A stretch of DNA of 64,000 nt from Narthecium ossifragum (GCA_963920575.1 OY986963.1:4254896-4318895), one strand, 5' to 3'. Numbered from the stretch's first letter, positions 34,401 through 47,281 are shown. The notes: generated by a model not told the origin, from the sequence alone. Made by a program: numbers and translations.

Positions 34401-36437
34401 CAAAGTGATGGAAAATATGTTTTGATACTTCTTTATATCAAGTTTTTGCACAAGACTTAGAGGGTTGGTGACTAGAATATGCAAGTTTTTCCTAAACGTT
34501 GTCTTGTTGGACCTAGTGTGCCTGACTGGAACAAATTAATTATTTAAAAGTTGCAAAACAGCTGGTATCAAATACATGTTCTGTGATCTAAAAATTCTTA
34601 GTCAGCAGTTAGTTGCATACGAATTTTGAATTTTCATTATACTTCTTGTTGTGGTTTCAACAATTGCCCTGTGCAATTTCTGTCCCTGAATGAAATAGAT
34701 TGTGCTGCCTCTCTTTGATGAAAATCAACGGTTCCCTATGGTTCGTACGATTGCTCCTTAATACTGACGTATGCTAAATGATCAACATATGATAATATTT
34801 CATGTGTTTTGATGCTGCATCATGTGGACATTTGCATCATCGTGTCCATTTTCACATATATTAATATATGTTCTTTCTTGCCAGACAATGGCTTTAATTT
34901 CCAGGTTGACTGAGGAGAAGAATTCTGCCATTCAACACAATAATAGGCTTCGACAGGAAGTGGTAAGTATTTTACCAAATTTATGACAACTTGCGTCTAA
35001 GCACCATGATGCACCAAATGTAACCACCCGCATCCAACAAACACAACCCAACCACCACCAATCATATGCGGGATGCATGAATGACTGGTGTTTTAGATAA
35101 TGCTGCCAATGGCTTACATCCAGACTAGATAGCCATTTCACAAGTGTCATGGCTATTTCCAAATCACTTGGAGTATTTAAAACGTAGGATAAAAATGTTA
35201 TCCTCTAGTAATTGAAATACTCCTGATATTAGTACTTGAGAAAGTGTTCTTATTTCATCTGAGATATTTTTCTAGCAGCATTAAAAGAGAGACTTCTATT
35301 GATGTATGGATTATCACAGGTGAGGATTTGGAAAGTTTCTTTTTTGGGTGGAGTGTGTTTCCTAGGTTGTTTACAGGCAGGCTCTTTAAGTTGTAGTTTG
35401 TTTTGGTGGATGTGTGAGGTTAAGGTAACACAAACTGTGAGAATCGCCCCTGAGGGGGGTGGATTGTGTGGATTAGGGATGGTAGCGGAGCGGGTTTGCC
35501 TAATCCCAAATCCGTCCCATATACACAACCCTAACCCTGAACCCGTCCCAAACCCATGTGGATCTATATACCCAGTCCCATACGCATTTAAAATCTAATC
35601 CGCTTAACCCATCCCCACCCCGTCGCATATAATACCCCTGTGAACATGGTAACATTTTACATAAAATTAAAAAATAAATTTATCATAAAAATAGAAAATC
35701 GATAAGCGAAAAGCCAAGTAAGCAATCTCACAACGCCTTGGTGTGATCGGGGACATATCTTTATGTATGTTAATCGTCTTTTATAACACAACGTGTTTTA
35801 AAGCCATGATGTCAATGATTCCATCAAAAAACTCCAAGTTAAGCGTAACTGCTTTGGAGCGGTTTCGGACGGATGAGTCAAAAGCAGACAATATTGTGTG
35901 AAAAGAGCAAGGGCGTTACACAAACTGTTTTGTAAGAAATCAAACATGAAGTAAAATTTGTTGTCATTGGTCATTGTAATGACAGAATTGAACAAATTTG
36001 CTGCAATGAGGCCACAATCTTCTAATTTGTTTCAATATTGCACTCGTTGGAAGAGGTAAAATCCAACTTTTCCTTGTACTAAGGAAAAAATAATCTGAGA
36101 GCTCTCTGTCAAATATATTTCTCATACCATAGCGAGTGTTTATTCATGACATAGCGTGGTAGCCATGCAGCAAACTCTCCTACTCTTCACAGAGATTGAA
36201 ATGGGTGAAAGCTAATCGCCATGCCATTTTACATGAGTGACCTACTGTAATAAATTTGAAACATCATCTTTTAGTTGATTGTTCCTTGTTGGCTGGGGAA
36301 GTAATTTCTGGACTCTATTGGTGCAGGAGCTGCTCAGGCAAGATATCAGTAAGCAGCGCGGCGGTTTCTCTTTCATTTTTGTCGCACTTTTCGCTTTGCT
36401 CGGGCTTCTTCTGTCTCTGTATCTCCTGAGATCGTGA
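31406..36437 (+). CDS. VAP27: Vesicle-associated membrane protein-associated protein (VAP27-like)
   Basis: Coding exons: 31406-31457, 31608-31678, 31782-31863, 31948-32063, 32195-32359, 32451-32492, 34885-34962, 36327-36437. They join in frame to 238 residues. VAP proteins are tail-anchored in the ER and tether it to other membranes by binding FFAT motifs. The N-terminal MSP domain (~1-125) shows ELLGIEPLELKFPFELKKQI, CSLQLSNKTDDYVAFKVKTT, SPKKYCVRPNTGVVLPRSTC and TMQAQREAPPDMHCKDKFLV. A linker rich in Ser, Pro and Glu, a short coiled coil (LISRLTEEKNSAIQHNNRLR) and a C-terminal anchor (FSFIFVALFALLGLLLSLYL) follow. Start Met and length match the family. Introns 6 and 7 are long (2.4 and 1.4 kb). 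A small extra exon in intron 6 cannot be excluded. No damage is seen. Confidence 0.92.
32493..34884 (+). other. Intron 6 of the VAP gene
   Basis: 2.4 kb of AT-rich intron. Frames at 32999-33572 have no recognised domain; they include a Gly-rich run near 33430 and look like a decayed repeat. No transposon ends were found. Confidence 0.5.
35440..35660. repeat. Low-complexity CCC/GGG word cluster in VAP intron 7
   Basis: A stretch rich in AACCC, ATCCC and GTCCCA words (CCCTAACCCTGAACCCGTCC, AACCCATCCCCACCCC) follows a GGATTAGGGATGGTAGCGGA segment. It looks like one degenerate unit of a dispersed plant repeat. It is not a telomere array because the words vary. Confidence 0.45.
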
Positions 36438-38912
36438 GTCTTGCAGATGTATCTCATTAACCTCATCGTAGCAATTGGGAAAAGAAACCTCAAAGGTTGA
36501 TATTTGGTTAGATGTGTTAACTGTTTGCAGAATTTAGAACAACTCGTCAAAGATTGATGGGTTCTGTATTCGTCTGCAACTACTTGGTCTTTGTAATGTT
36601 GTGTTTCATCGATGGCTTATTTCTTAACTATCCTTTTGTTTCCTTTTGGTAATTAGTTCGTGGCAAAGAAGGAATTATTCGTCTGCACTAAGATTGCAGA
36701 TGCATTAGCTTATATATCTTGAATCTGGTTAGCAGAACCCGATACTTAGTCCAAAAAACAGTGGGATGGCAGTGAGTTCCAAAGTAGTGGCATATATGCC
36801 CTTGCATCGACGTGGCTTACAAGATCTTGATATATCAAAAAGCATTAACAAAATTTATTTTTAAGTTAACCCGGTAATATGGTTTACTGGATGTTTGGCT
36901 GCCCGATAAAAATTGGATTTGTTCGTAAAAAATTTTTTCCCATCATCTGCAGAAGGTGAGTGTAATGCATTCTCCTCGCTGTATGATTCCTCCCAAAGAA
37001 AATTTTGAGTTCTATTTGTGACCTGGAACAGGATTGGATTTGTTGGCACCGAACATGATACGTCTGTCAATGGATCCCTCTTCCTTCGGATCAAAGGTTT
37101 CCATTCATGAATACGTGCCAGGAAGGCTTTTATATATAGTTAAGTAGATAAGTCTTGAGACGGAAGTTGAAACCCTTTTGTTCCATCTGATTATTGCCTT
37201 CAACAAATCCAGAGTAATCAAGTTCAAACTTTTCCCCAACAGTTGCTAGGCAAAGTTGGGAGCGGAGTCAGGTGTCTGTAATGATTAAAGAAGATTGAAA
37301 GAGGTTTTATATTGTTTAGGTGTTGCCCTCATTTGCATGTTTACAAATGATAATTAGCAGCAGGCACACCTGGAATAAATGATCATTCACTACAAGAGCT
37401 CTACATACATTCACGGATGTTGAAGACACCACTATTGGTTTTAGTGAGAACATTGATAGGATAAGAATCATCTTCTCCGGGAAGAAACATCAAGCAGAAT
37501 TGCAGGAAATATGCTGATACCTTTGATATCTACTCGCTGAAATGTCCCTATTTGACCTGAAAAGAGACTTTGAGCCGATGACCAAACTTGCATCTTCCAA
37601 TCAATGTCACAGATTTTTATTATTGAGTCACCATAGATCCTCCTCTGCAACAGCAAATTTTTTACACCCACACTAACTATTCCTAAGCTAAGCTACATAC
37701 ACACCAATGCCAAGGATAATAACGAAAATTTAGCTTCAAGCTTATTAACATGACAGCTCAATTTGAATGTCCATTCTAGTAAGAAACCCTGAAAAAGCTG
37801 GCAGATGATGCCAGCTGAAATCAGATTATAGTGCTTCCAAGAACTCTATCCCACGAGATCATTTCCAGAGTAACAGCAAAATGCAATTAACCCGAGTGGG
37901 AACTTTAGGTTAATTCTCAAACTTGCTTACCAATTAGAAATTCTCCCGGATTGTCAATATGCCTTTACTTCTGTGAAAGACAGCTCCATGTACAAACTTT
38001 CATACAATACTCCTGATCTACAAAACCCCCTTGAAACATTAATAGATCAGCATACGACTCGCAGTTAAATCTGCTAGATAAGACCTAACACCTTAAAACC
38101 TTCAAAATCAAACACAATAAGGTAGATATGTCATAGACTCTCTCTTTTAGATTGCTTCATACATTAGAACTAGATCCAGAGCACGTGGCTCATAGGAAAC
38201 AACTGCCATCTAGAGTACTTGAAAACAAAGACAGAAAAAGTTGAAACTAATTTCTGTTTCATATTACGACCTGATTACGAGGACCCAAAAAAAATGCCAA
38301 CAGCGTGAAGTATAAGAAGATCTTATGTCCTAACTAGTCCTAAGTGGAGCTGTGAAGGACATCTGAGTCCTGCAATTCTTCCCCCAACTAGCACTTATAT
38401 TCAACAACTGCCTCTCTCACAGATAGCTTTCGCGAATTTTACGACTTTAGGTAGTAATCTCTGAAGAGCCAACTCCAAATCCATCAGTTTCCATCTCAAG
38501 TGTCATACCTGTGGACTAAAATTTCCCATCATATCAATGGGCCATGTTTAATCTTTCATAAGCCTTTTCTCCTAATATGTATACCACCAAAATAACCGAA
38601 ATAGTCTGAGAAAGGACAAAAGCATCAAGAACCATATATGCCAACGACTATAAAGATTCTATAACCATTTGAACTTACCGAAATTCTTAGAAAATACACG
38701 GTACCTTATTACCACACCATGGCTCCTCCAATACAATAAACGCTTGAAGCATCAGGTAAACAGCAGGGACAGTCACTTCTCTTCACAAATTAGCTCCCAA
38801 TTCATCAATTCATGTCCGCCTCCTGCATTGCAACCGGACAGAAAAAGGTAACCATTTTTTCACAGAAATAGCATCCAATTCAGATCAAAGTCCACATTGC
38901 CTCTATTTTCTC
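36438..38912. other. Convergent region between the VAP and LENG1-like genes
   Basis: 2.5 kb with the 3'UTR of VAP on the left and, on the minus strand, the 3' side of the LENG1-like gene on the right. Short frames (for example on the minus strand at 36861-37094 and 37468-37671) have no recognised family. No repeat stands out. Confidence 0.5.
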
Positions 38913-39596
38913 TTACCGAGAAAACCCTCTCTCCGCTCCTTTCTTCCTCCCCGCCAAAAGAGATCGCTCCCTCTCTTTCTCTTGTCTCTCCCTCTTCATC
39001 CTCTCCTCCCTCAATTCCTCGATCGTCTTCTTTTGCCCACTCTTCTTAGCTGTCGCCCCACCACCGGAAGCTTCACGCTTGTCATCAAAGTCGTCATCCA
39101 ACGATGAGGATCCCGAAAGGTACCAAGGCGCCTTGACGCCCTTGCCGGCGAGTCCATACCCTAACCTATACTTCTCGTCCTCCGGCAATATAGAAGCAGG
39201 CTTCTTCTCCTCTCGCTTCCTCTTATTGGACCTCTTCTCGGCAGCAGCGTCATCCTCATTCTTGTCTTTCCCTGAGGCTGTCGTTTCCCCGTCGACGAGG
39301 GAGGCGAAGTCGGCGAGGCCTTCGAAGAGATTGATGTGGTGGGCATCGGAGGAGGACTCAGATTGGGATTGGGGTTGGGGTTTGGAGTCAACGGATACAG
39401 TAGTGGTGGGGAGTTTGCGGGCACGACGTAGGTGCTCGAGGCGGAACTCGGCTTCACGGCGGCGGGTATCCTCGCGCTGGAGCTGCTCTTCGCGAGCGGC
39501 AGCCTCCTCGTCAAGGCGGACCTTCTCGCGATTCTCGAAGTTGTAGACGTTCCACTTCTTCTGGGGCAAGATGTTCAAGCCACCGTGCCCTCCCAT
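38913..39596 (-). CDS. LENG1-like nuclear protein with CIR N-terminal domain
   Basis: An intronless frame of 227 residues starts MGGHGGLNILPQKKWNVYNF, the hallmark of leukocyte receptor cluster member 1 homologues and of the CBF1-interacting co-repressor (Cir_N) domain. That domain is linked to nuclear and spliceosome-associated proteins. A charged helix (NREKVRLDEEAAAREEQLQR, then RRREAEFRLEHLRRARKL) completes the domain. Further on are a Ser/Gln-rich linker, a conserved middle motif (EDEKYRLGYGLAGKGVKAPW then YL), and a highly basic coiled C-terminus (ELREERMKRERQEKERERSL). The start is fixed by the conserved MGGHGG. Length is normal and there are no breaks. The precise role in plants is not established from sequence. 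Confidence 0.88.
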   Translation of the reverse strand: MGGHGGLNILPQKKWNVYNFENREKVRLDEEAAAREEQLQREDTRRREAEFRLEHLRRARKLPTTTVSVDSKPQPQSQSESSSDAHHINLFEGLADFASLVDGETTASGKDKNEDDAAAEKRSNKRKREEKKPASILPEDEKYRLGYGLAGKGVKAPWYLSGSSSLDDDFDDKREASGGGATAKKSGQKKTIEELREERMKRERQEKERERSLLAGRKKGAERGFSR

Positions 39597-41129
39597 GGCT
39601 ACTTACGCCTCTCTCGAGCTCTAATTTCTAGGGTTTCGTTTCGTTCCGTGGGATAACCGAGGGAGCGAAGGTGCGGAGAAGAAGACGAGGAAGCCTATAA
39701 ACAAGGCGAGACAAAACGCATATGGAACCCGATCCGTTAAGAGTATCGAATTGGATCTGAGGCACAGATCCGATAGTCCAAGGACCAAATTAGATCGTCG
39801 TGACAACCCCATTAGAAAAGATATCGGTTTAAAAGATCCATTAAGATGGGATACCAAGTATCTTCTAATTTATCGGTTTCAACTCATAACAAGCATGGTC
39901 CGATGATGCTTGTGTTTTTATCTCGTCAAACCCACACAAAGTACATGCTGGATTTTTGAGTTATAAACATGAAACTTGCAAATTCATCGAGGCAACCTCT
40001 AATGTATGCATTTCGAAAGGAATTTGTAGCCATGAAAAACTTGAGATGGTGATTTTGTACCTCAAAATGTAAGTTGGAAATTGCATAACGCGGAGCATCA
40101 AAACATTTTGCAATGATACAAGAAATCTTTGGCCATGAAGCTTGACCAGTAGAAGAACTTAGCTGATTCTAGATGTATTGAAGATCTCAAACTAAAACTC
40201 CAGCTTGCATAGAGCTATTTTTGTCTTATTAATATGTAATCAATGTTCAAATTGTATTGTAGTAGAATAAGTGAAGATCTCAAGAATTTTATGAAGATCT
40301 CAATGTTCGAAGTTGATTGTATTTTGTATAAAAATTATGAATGAAATAGATTCTATTGTTAGTATACCAACTGCTTGTTGTCAGCTTTTGTAAGTATAAT
40401 TTAACTGTATTGTGAATGTGAATTGGAGTGCAAATGTTAGTCTTCATGTTTAGCTTTTATAAGCATAATTTGAATGTATTGTGAATGTGAATTGGATTGT
40501 ATTGTAAATGCGGATCGGATTTCACCACTCTAAAAAAATGTTATATATGAATGCAATGTGTTCTAATTCACATTCAAAACTTGTTTTATTGGACAATTCA
40601 AACGGGACAAAAGTTGATTGTATTCACATTTGAGATAGAAGCTAATTGTATTACAAGACATTATCATTTCAGTACATGGAGGACATAAAAGCTACTAAGC
40701 TTTCACATGACATAAAAATTGATTGTATTATAAATATTTCAGGACACTTATACATGATCTCCATACTCTTACACATGATCTCCATACTCTTACGTGACAT
40801 TGCTCGTTCCGCTCAACTCCAATACTACCTAGCTTTGACTTGGGAGGCTTAAAGTCCAATCTTCCTTCAATTCAGGTTCAACACTTGAGTTTAGATAGAA
40901 AGAATTCAATCCTTTCATCATCAATTTTGCTCCAATTGCAGATTATAAAAAAGATGAGCCATTTCAACTCAAAACGGTAAACATTGATGATATAATTGAT
41001 TTTTAATACTAGCTCATGTAGCAATCAAAACTTGTTACACCGTATATTCATGTTAATTATCTAATCTGATGAGCTCATGTAGTAATCAAAATTCACTCCA
41101 AAGTTAACTTAAGGACTACACATAGTTAA

Positions 41130-41173
41130 TCCTATGCTTTATCCTATGCACGTGCATAGGATAAAGCATAGGA
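41130..41173. repeat. Perfect 44-bp palindrome plus a third half-copy
   Basis: The arm TCCTATGCTTTATCCTATGC plus AC (41130-41151) is followed immediately by its exact complement (41152-41173). GGACTACACATA occurs on both sides. The arm TCCTATGCTTTATCCTATGC occurs a third time at about 41220-41239. Confidence 0.93.
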
Positions 41174-41784
41174 CTACACATACCTATACTCTGTTTAGAA
41201 AACTATTATGAAAGCAAAATCCTATGCTTTATCCTATGCATGTTCTTGAAGTAAACAACAAGTAACAAGACACCCTTAAAAATCTGTTCGTAGCAATACT
41301 ATTAAAATAATTTCTTCTCAACAAACAACAAGAACCATTAAAGTAATTTCAAGCATATGGGCTCAAGCATTCATGCAATAAATTTCATTATTTCAATGAA
41401 ATTGTCACAATAGCACTAACATTCATGTCGGATATACCCAACTTATGCCCCAGTCTCATAGATTTCTATATTAATATATATCCCATTTACATTAAAAAAA
41501 CCCTATTATTCTTAAATCCACAAGAGACCATTAAATTATCTCATTGAGTCCCTCAAACAACACAATTTTTGTCTTAACACTAGTTATACAAGATCATGGA
41601 TTAAAGCAATGAAAACCCACATAGATGGAAACAGTAAAGAATACATAAATTACAACCCAATAAGCCTAAAGAAGATAGCAATATTATAGAATAGAAACTC
41701 TCGCCATTGGAGGAGCCTTGAAGTTGGTGTGCTGGCAACAAAGAGTCCATTGTGGAGAGTGGCATTGGCGCGGAGATTCCAACG

Positions 41785-42193
41785 CCGAGTTCTGGTTGGA
41801 GGGTCGGCTCCATTGCGGTGGGCGATGGCTACGTCATGTTCCTGGCATTCGAAAATCCATCTTGGTACTTTGAGAAAATAGACTCCATGTTGGCGTCGGA
41901 GATGGTGAGAGAGAGCCAGAGTGTCTTCCGATGATCACGGGAGAGAGAAGAATGGATTGTCGAGTGTATTTTCCATCGAGCGCCAAACGCCAAGTTCTGG
42001 TTGGAGGGTCGGCTCCATTGTGGTGGGCAATGGTTACGTCATGTTCCTGCATCCGAAAATCCATCTTGGTACTTTGAGAAAATAGACTCCATGTTCGCAT
42101 TGGAGATGATGAGAGAGAGCCGGAGTGTCTTCCGATGATCACCGGAGAGAGAAGAATGGATTGCCGGGTGTATTTTCCATCGAGCGCCAAAAT
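41785..42193. repeat. Tandem duplication, two ~205-bp units
   Basis: The units (about 41785-41988 and 41990-42193) share GTTCTGGTTGGAGGGTCGGC, TTGGTACTTTGAGAAAATAG, GAGAGAGAAGAATGGATTG and GTATTTTCCATCGAGCGCCA with about 5-7% difference. Open frames on both strands (158 codons on the minus strand) repeat with the unit. I see no known domain, so a decayed gene or transposon fragment is likely. Confidence 0.88.
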
Positions 42194-42546
42194 TTCTCCA
42201 CCCTCGCTGCCAAGAGCCCCGGGTTTCAAAAGTAGGGTTGAGAAGATCGTTTGGGGGCTAATTGAGCTGGGTCCCATGTGGTTGAATCTCCCACACTCAC
42301 ATCCAGACATACATATAAGATGTATACCAGAAAAAACATGATACTAAAGCTGTGCTTAACTACTAGAAAATCCATAAGTGATGACAACACCGGCAGACAT
42401 GGGATCATCACCTATAATGCTGTCTGTGTACATCAAAATCTGAAGCAATTCCATCTGTCATCTGTGGAATAAGGTGTGCTATCACCTTCTTCTCCGCAGA
42501 TAAACCTATTCTCGTCCTGCTCTGGATGGCTCTGGCAATTTGCATC

Positions 42547-45500
42547 TCAGGTGTTCCCAGGATCTTTTATCATGTTGCATCGAGTTACAATGGCTCGGAA
42601 ATCATCCAAACTTAGCTGCAGAAATAATAAAAAGAGTGCTCCACTTGAGTGTCAAAAATTAGGAGAAAATTATATCGACAGCCTGAGCAAAGAACAAAGG
42701 GAAAATAGTTATTTGAATTCCCAGTCTGACATCCGTGAATCAGCCAGCGCATGGGAGACAGGATAATTAGCAAGTTTTCTCAAGATGAGGCTGAAAAAGG
42801 AGAATAAGAGCAAATCCTGAGTATCCCACTCATACATAGAAAGGTGCTATGCACAAAATAAATTCCTGATAAAGATTGACTTGTTTAGTTTTAATGAGGA
42901 TTTGGCAGAGTATGCCACTCATATAGACTAAGACAGTCTTGGTCTTCCTTCCAGCTTTTAAGATTGGCCAGTCATCCAAACACATTCTAAGAGGATGATA
43001 AAACATTCTATCTCTGATGTATTCATAGCATGCTTAGCATCTTAAGATTCAAATGACAGAGCAGGTGCCATTGACCATTTAGCAAAGAAAACTGGCACTC
43101 TGATTTTAGCTAATGGTGGTTGGTGCTTAGAATGCATCAAAAGCTATAAAAGAAAATGCAATTTCACAACAGTGCTCATGACAAAACAGAGCATAGTTTA
43201 GAAAGTGCGCTAAGCCTGCATAATTTGAAAACAAAACATCTTCTCTAGCAGTACAATGATCCCATATATAACTAAGAATGCTTCAAACGGATTTTTTCCT
43301 TTCCAAGATGTCAGAATGCTTAGAATAAAGATAGTTGAGGTTGCCGTCCTTTTGCTGTTGGCTTTAACACTCATGAACCTTCTGTCAAATCTAACCAATA
43401 GTCTAATATCCTATGTCGCAAAAAATTACATTTTCATCAACTTCTAATTTATTGTCTGAAAGAAAAGATCTCCTTACTAATCTGTCCATGTTAGTTAATG
43501 TCAAATTTCCAACAGAAAAGCTAGTGATCCAATTTGGTCATTTGGATTTCAAGTTTCCTCCACAACTCAGGTTTAGCTTTTTCATTTTTTCTCATTCAAA
43601 AAAGTCTCGCAGATCTTAAAAGGAAATGGAATACCGACCTTTCCATCTCCATTGCTATCAAAGCAGTGAATCATATGGGCCATCTCCATGTCTGTCCAAC
43701 TAAAATCATGAGCAGCTGCCATCCTCTGTATATCACGTAGTGCAAGGTGCCCTTTTCCAGATTCTGCACAATGAAATCATTTAAAACACAAAATTCCACT
43801 TATACAAAAAGCATGTGAAAAAGAAAACTAGCCCGTCTGAGGTTGAAACCTAAAACATAAATAAAGGAGATTGGACATCAAACCAAATGGAGAATTACAC
43901 CATAATAAGAAAAAGGTGGCTTTCATGCGTTTTAACTCGGTGCTTAAATGATATAAAACATGCAAGATTAGTCACTTTGCACCCAAACTCCAAAGAGGCC
44001 TTCTTTTTGTTACCCAAAAACATATGATTGTTGTATCCTTTATACAAAGTGGCTTCTGAGAAAATAAAATGTTGAAGGGAAATCACAGGCCAAATTGTTA
44101 GATAAAAAATCGAGCAACATAAACTATGCAAATCCTTCAATATCGAATATAGAAATTCAAAAATGTCAGTAACAAAGGTTCATGATGATCGATAGATTCA
44201 TCTAAGAAAAGCTGGTAAAAAAAGGCTATATTTCACTTGCACCTAAACAAAACTCCCATGCTACTTCTTCAACTCAAAAGGTTAAGTTCACAAAATCCAA
44301 TATAACATATTACTTTAACATAGAATCTGAGAGGGCACGTACTCAGTTCTTACTAGTAGAGATCACCCCCAATAAATCAATGTAAAGTATAAAAGTGCCC
44401 GACAGTGCAACCATGACTAACAAACTATAACGAGTGGGGTACATTTACCATCGCAAGAAAAGAAATAAGCAGCCATTTCATCTTCAGTTAGTTGAACTCG
44501 GTTGTTATTCTGAAGAAGAGAGGTCCAATTAGTAATTGAACCATAAAAGACACAAAAGTCGTGATGTGTTCTGTTGCATACCTTTTTTGTCTTCCTCCTC
44601 CTTCCAGAATTATCTTGTGTGCTGACAATGTCTTTCTTTTTGCACTTACTGCTGGTCTTTGTGTCTGAATGGGAAAGGCCAGCAGATACCACAGCAAATT
44701 CCTCTGGTGCTCCTCCCAGCGAAAGAGCAATTGCCTATATGTGGTTTTGGTTAAAATAGTTTGTAGCACTCCTATCACCTCAGACAGATAAAGGGACCAA
44801 GGAAATAAAGCTTGCTAGCATCCAATGTATACCTGCTGTAATGCTGCATCCTCATCAATAGAATCTTCATCTTTCATGTTTCCTTTCACATTTAAATTTT
44901 TCCTAACCTTGCTGGCATTTGAAACAATTGCTTTCTTTCCCTGCAAAAGAGGGACTAAATCCAGATTACAGTTTATATGAGAGATGACATGTAAACAAAA
45001 CCACAATAATAGTGGAACTTGTATAGAGATTGTCACATGCTAAAGCGAATGGAATGAAGCTTGGAGACTGTCCCTCTACATAACTAGATGAATGATGAAG
45101 ACATTATGCTGAAAAATCAAGGTCGCTAGCAATTACAATATAGTGTTTGGTTATAATTGACTTAGAAGGACAAAATCTTCTTGTCTGCGAAGAAGGATTG
45201 CATTCAAAAAAATAAGAAAAGTCAAATCAATAAGATCAGTGGAATCTCAAACGATCACTTGTATTAAATCAAAGTCGTATCATTTATTATTTTGCATATC
45301 ATGACGGCTTCAGATGGGACACAATCGCCACATAAGTAGTCCCACCAAGCAACCGAGATGTATCACATTCATTGCCAACACAAATAATATCAGACAACTC
45401 AAAACTGCCAGTCTAGAAATGTGGACTTCTACATTTTCGATCAAACCAAGAACTTAAGTGCCATAACTTTGGTTTGGTTTTCCATTTGCTAACTATTTCT

Positions 45501-46163
45501 CTCTCTCCCTCCGTTTATGATATCCAATTAATGTCCGTAATTCTCCAGAACATCATCAAATTCTCCGATGGCCACAATGGCTAAACCTGAACCACCCTGG
45601 AAATCAAGATTGTCTATCTAATCTTACAATTAGATACAATACATCGTCATAAACAAGCAAAAATCTCACATGTTCGTCACTTGAACTAGCAACATTCAAA
45701 GAAACAGAAGATCCTAATTTGATGCAAGCTCAACATTAGCACACATATACACACTAATCCAAGAAAACAGACGCACCTTCGTCTTGGAAGCATGTCGATG
45801 AGATGCCGACGGCCTCATGTCGTCTCCATCCTCCCCTTCCTCAGAAAAAGAGCTCTCCTTTTCTTCTTCACTGCCATCTTCTCTATCGGAAGGTCGATAC
45901 TCCTCGTCCTCCTCATCGTCTGCTCCACCGCCCACCTCTCCTCTCTTCTTCTTCCCCTTCTTATTCTCGTTGGCCTTCTGCTCGCCACCCTTCTCCCCTC
46001 CTAGGAGAGAGGAGGCGAGGTGCGTGACACCGAGTGCTTGGAGCCTGGCTTTGTTCTCTCTTATCCTCGAGAGCCTCGCCTTCTCGTAATCCGATATGTC
46101 TCGTCCTCCGCCGGCGCTGGGTTCGCCGTGGCTCGGGCTTTGCTCCTGCGAGTCTCCTTCCAT
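42547..46163 (-). CDS. EF-hand calcium-binding protein with long acidic/basic N-terminal region
   Basis: Coding exons in transcript order: 46163-45777, 44940-44833, 44734-44582, 44509-44449, 43763-43639, 42615-42547. They join in frame with GT-AG borders to 300 residues. Residues 1-129 are disordered: a short helix (YEKARLSRIRENKARLQALG), Lys-rich and then very acidic runs (DDEEDEEYRPSDREDGSEEE). A middle part holds ALQQAIALSLGGAPEEF, similar to a short ubiquitin-interacting-type helix, and a basic patch (GRRRKTKK). The C-terminus (~200-300) is an EF-hand pair: a degenerate first loop (SCDESGKGHLALRDIQ) and a canonical second loop with D-S-N-G-D-G-K (FDSNGDGKLSLDDFRAIV). The second loop can bind calcium; the first lacks several ligands. 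Nuclear location is suggested by the basic patches only. I cannot assign a specific family name. Confidence 0.82.
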
Positions 46164-46950
46164 TAGAGAACCTTATTTCAGTTTCAGAAGACGCGACCCG
46201 TCGGTTGGAATGCGAAAAGCAACTGGGCCGGCCCATTAAGGTAACAAGGGGGTTATGTTTGAAAAGGGCCCAATTTATTTTTGGATTTCAATTTACAACC
46301 ACAAATTTATTTGCAATTAAAATAAGGAATAGAAAAAATTTCTGCAATGATGATACTTTGGTTCTGAATTTTAAAATAAATATAAAAGATTGAATAACGA
46401 ATAATCATGTAATTTTTCTTTTCATAATCATAAAAATTCTTCATATTTTCCCCTTTTTTCTTCTCAGTGTCATCATATTATCATATATAATATTCCTTCT
46501 TTGATAACTTTAGGAGGTTTATTAGTGTTGAGTTTGTGGACCATGATTATTCTCGACTTTACTGATGGTTCGACCATATAGCGCCGCGCAGAACTGTACA
46601 GGGATCGACCTGTCTGGTCAGGTCATGGGGGTCCGGGGCAACACCCCTAAAGCTAAACATAAATGAGATATGTTTAATAGGGGTATTTTATGTAATTTTA
46701 CTTCTATATGTCGAAATCTGGGATATGAGGGTTTGTGTTAGCGACCATCATATGTAACTTGTAATTTATATCTTTACCTATAATAGTGAGAAACCTCCGA
46801 CGATTCTGTGGATGTAGCCCTCTTCTAGGGGTGAACCACCTAAAAATCCTGTGTCCTTGGTGTGCTTCTTTGTCTTTCTTCTATGTTATAATCCTAATAA
46901 TTAGATCTGGTTTCACAATGTCATCTTTCACTTGGTCATATAAGAGGAGC
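46164..46950. other. Upstream region of the EF-hand gene and spacer
   Basis: The left part should be the promoter of the minus-strand EF-hand gene. The remainder is AT-rich with no recognised feature until the copia remnant begins. Confidence 0.45.
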
Positions 46951-46952
46951 TT

Positions 46953-47281
46953 TATTGGCGAGTCTTGAAATGTTAAAACTGAATACACCATATGAATTCA
47001 CTAAGATATAAAAAACATGCATAGGTTGCTTGATTGATCAATCAACGAGCCTTTTGTCAACTAACCCTCTTCTCTCTTTCTTCTCTCTCATCTCTTCCTT
47101 TCTCTCTCTGTTTCAGGCCACTCCCCATCATTCACGCGGTCCAACATGCCTCTTTATAACCCACGTACAAGGCTTGAGAGGAGTCTCAATGAATCGGGAC
47201 TCTTAACTTTCCTATACATAGATATAATTAAAGACAGAGCCCATCAAATTGATTTCTATTTGAGGCATATTCTAATAATCT
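46953..47281 (-). repeat. Truncated 3' LTR of the copia remnant
   Basis: It matches the 5' LTR over about 270 bp (47015-47281) at reduced identity. The tip is mutated (ATTCTAATAATC instead of ATTCCAACA). The lower-coordinate end is poorly defined. Confidence 0.6.

Larger units (their letters stand above)
39597..42546. other. AT-rich spacer between two minus-strand genes
   Basis: It contains the LENG1-like promoter (near 39600-39860) and about 2 kb of AT-rich DNA. Repeated words such as TTGAATGTATTGTGAATGTG recur at 40380-40560. A perfect palindrome and a 205-bp tandem duplication are listed separately. No genes were found. Confidence 0.5.

Noticed and set aside
35480..35640. Telomere-like CCCTAACCC words
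   Set aside because: Only one CCCTAACCC occurs and neighbouring words vary; not an interstitial telomere array.
45792..46236. Several plus- and minus-strand frames over the EF-hand first exon
   Set aside because: They are shadows of the acidic/Lys-rich coding exon in other phases.
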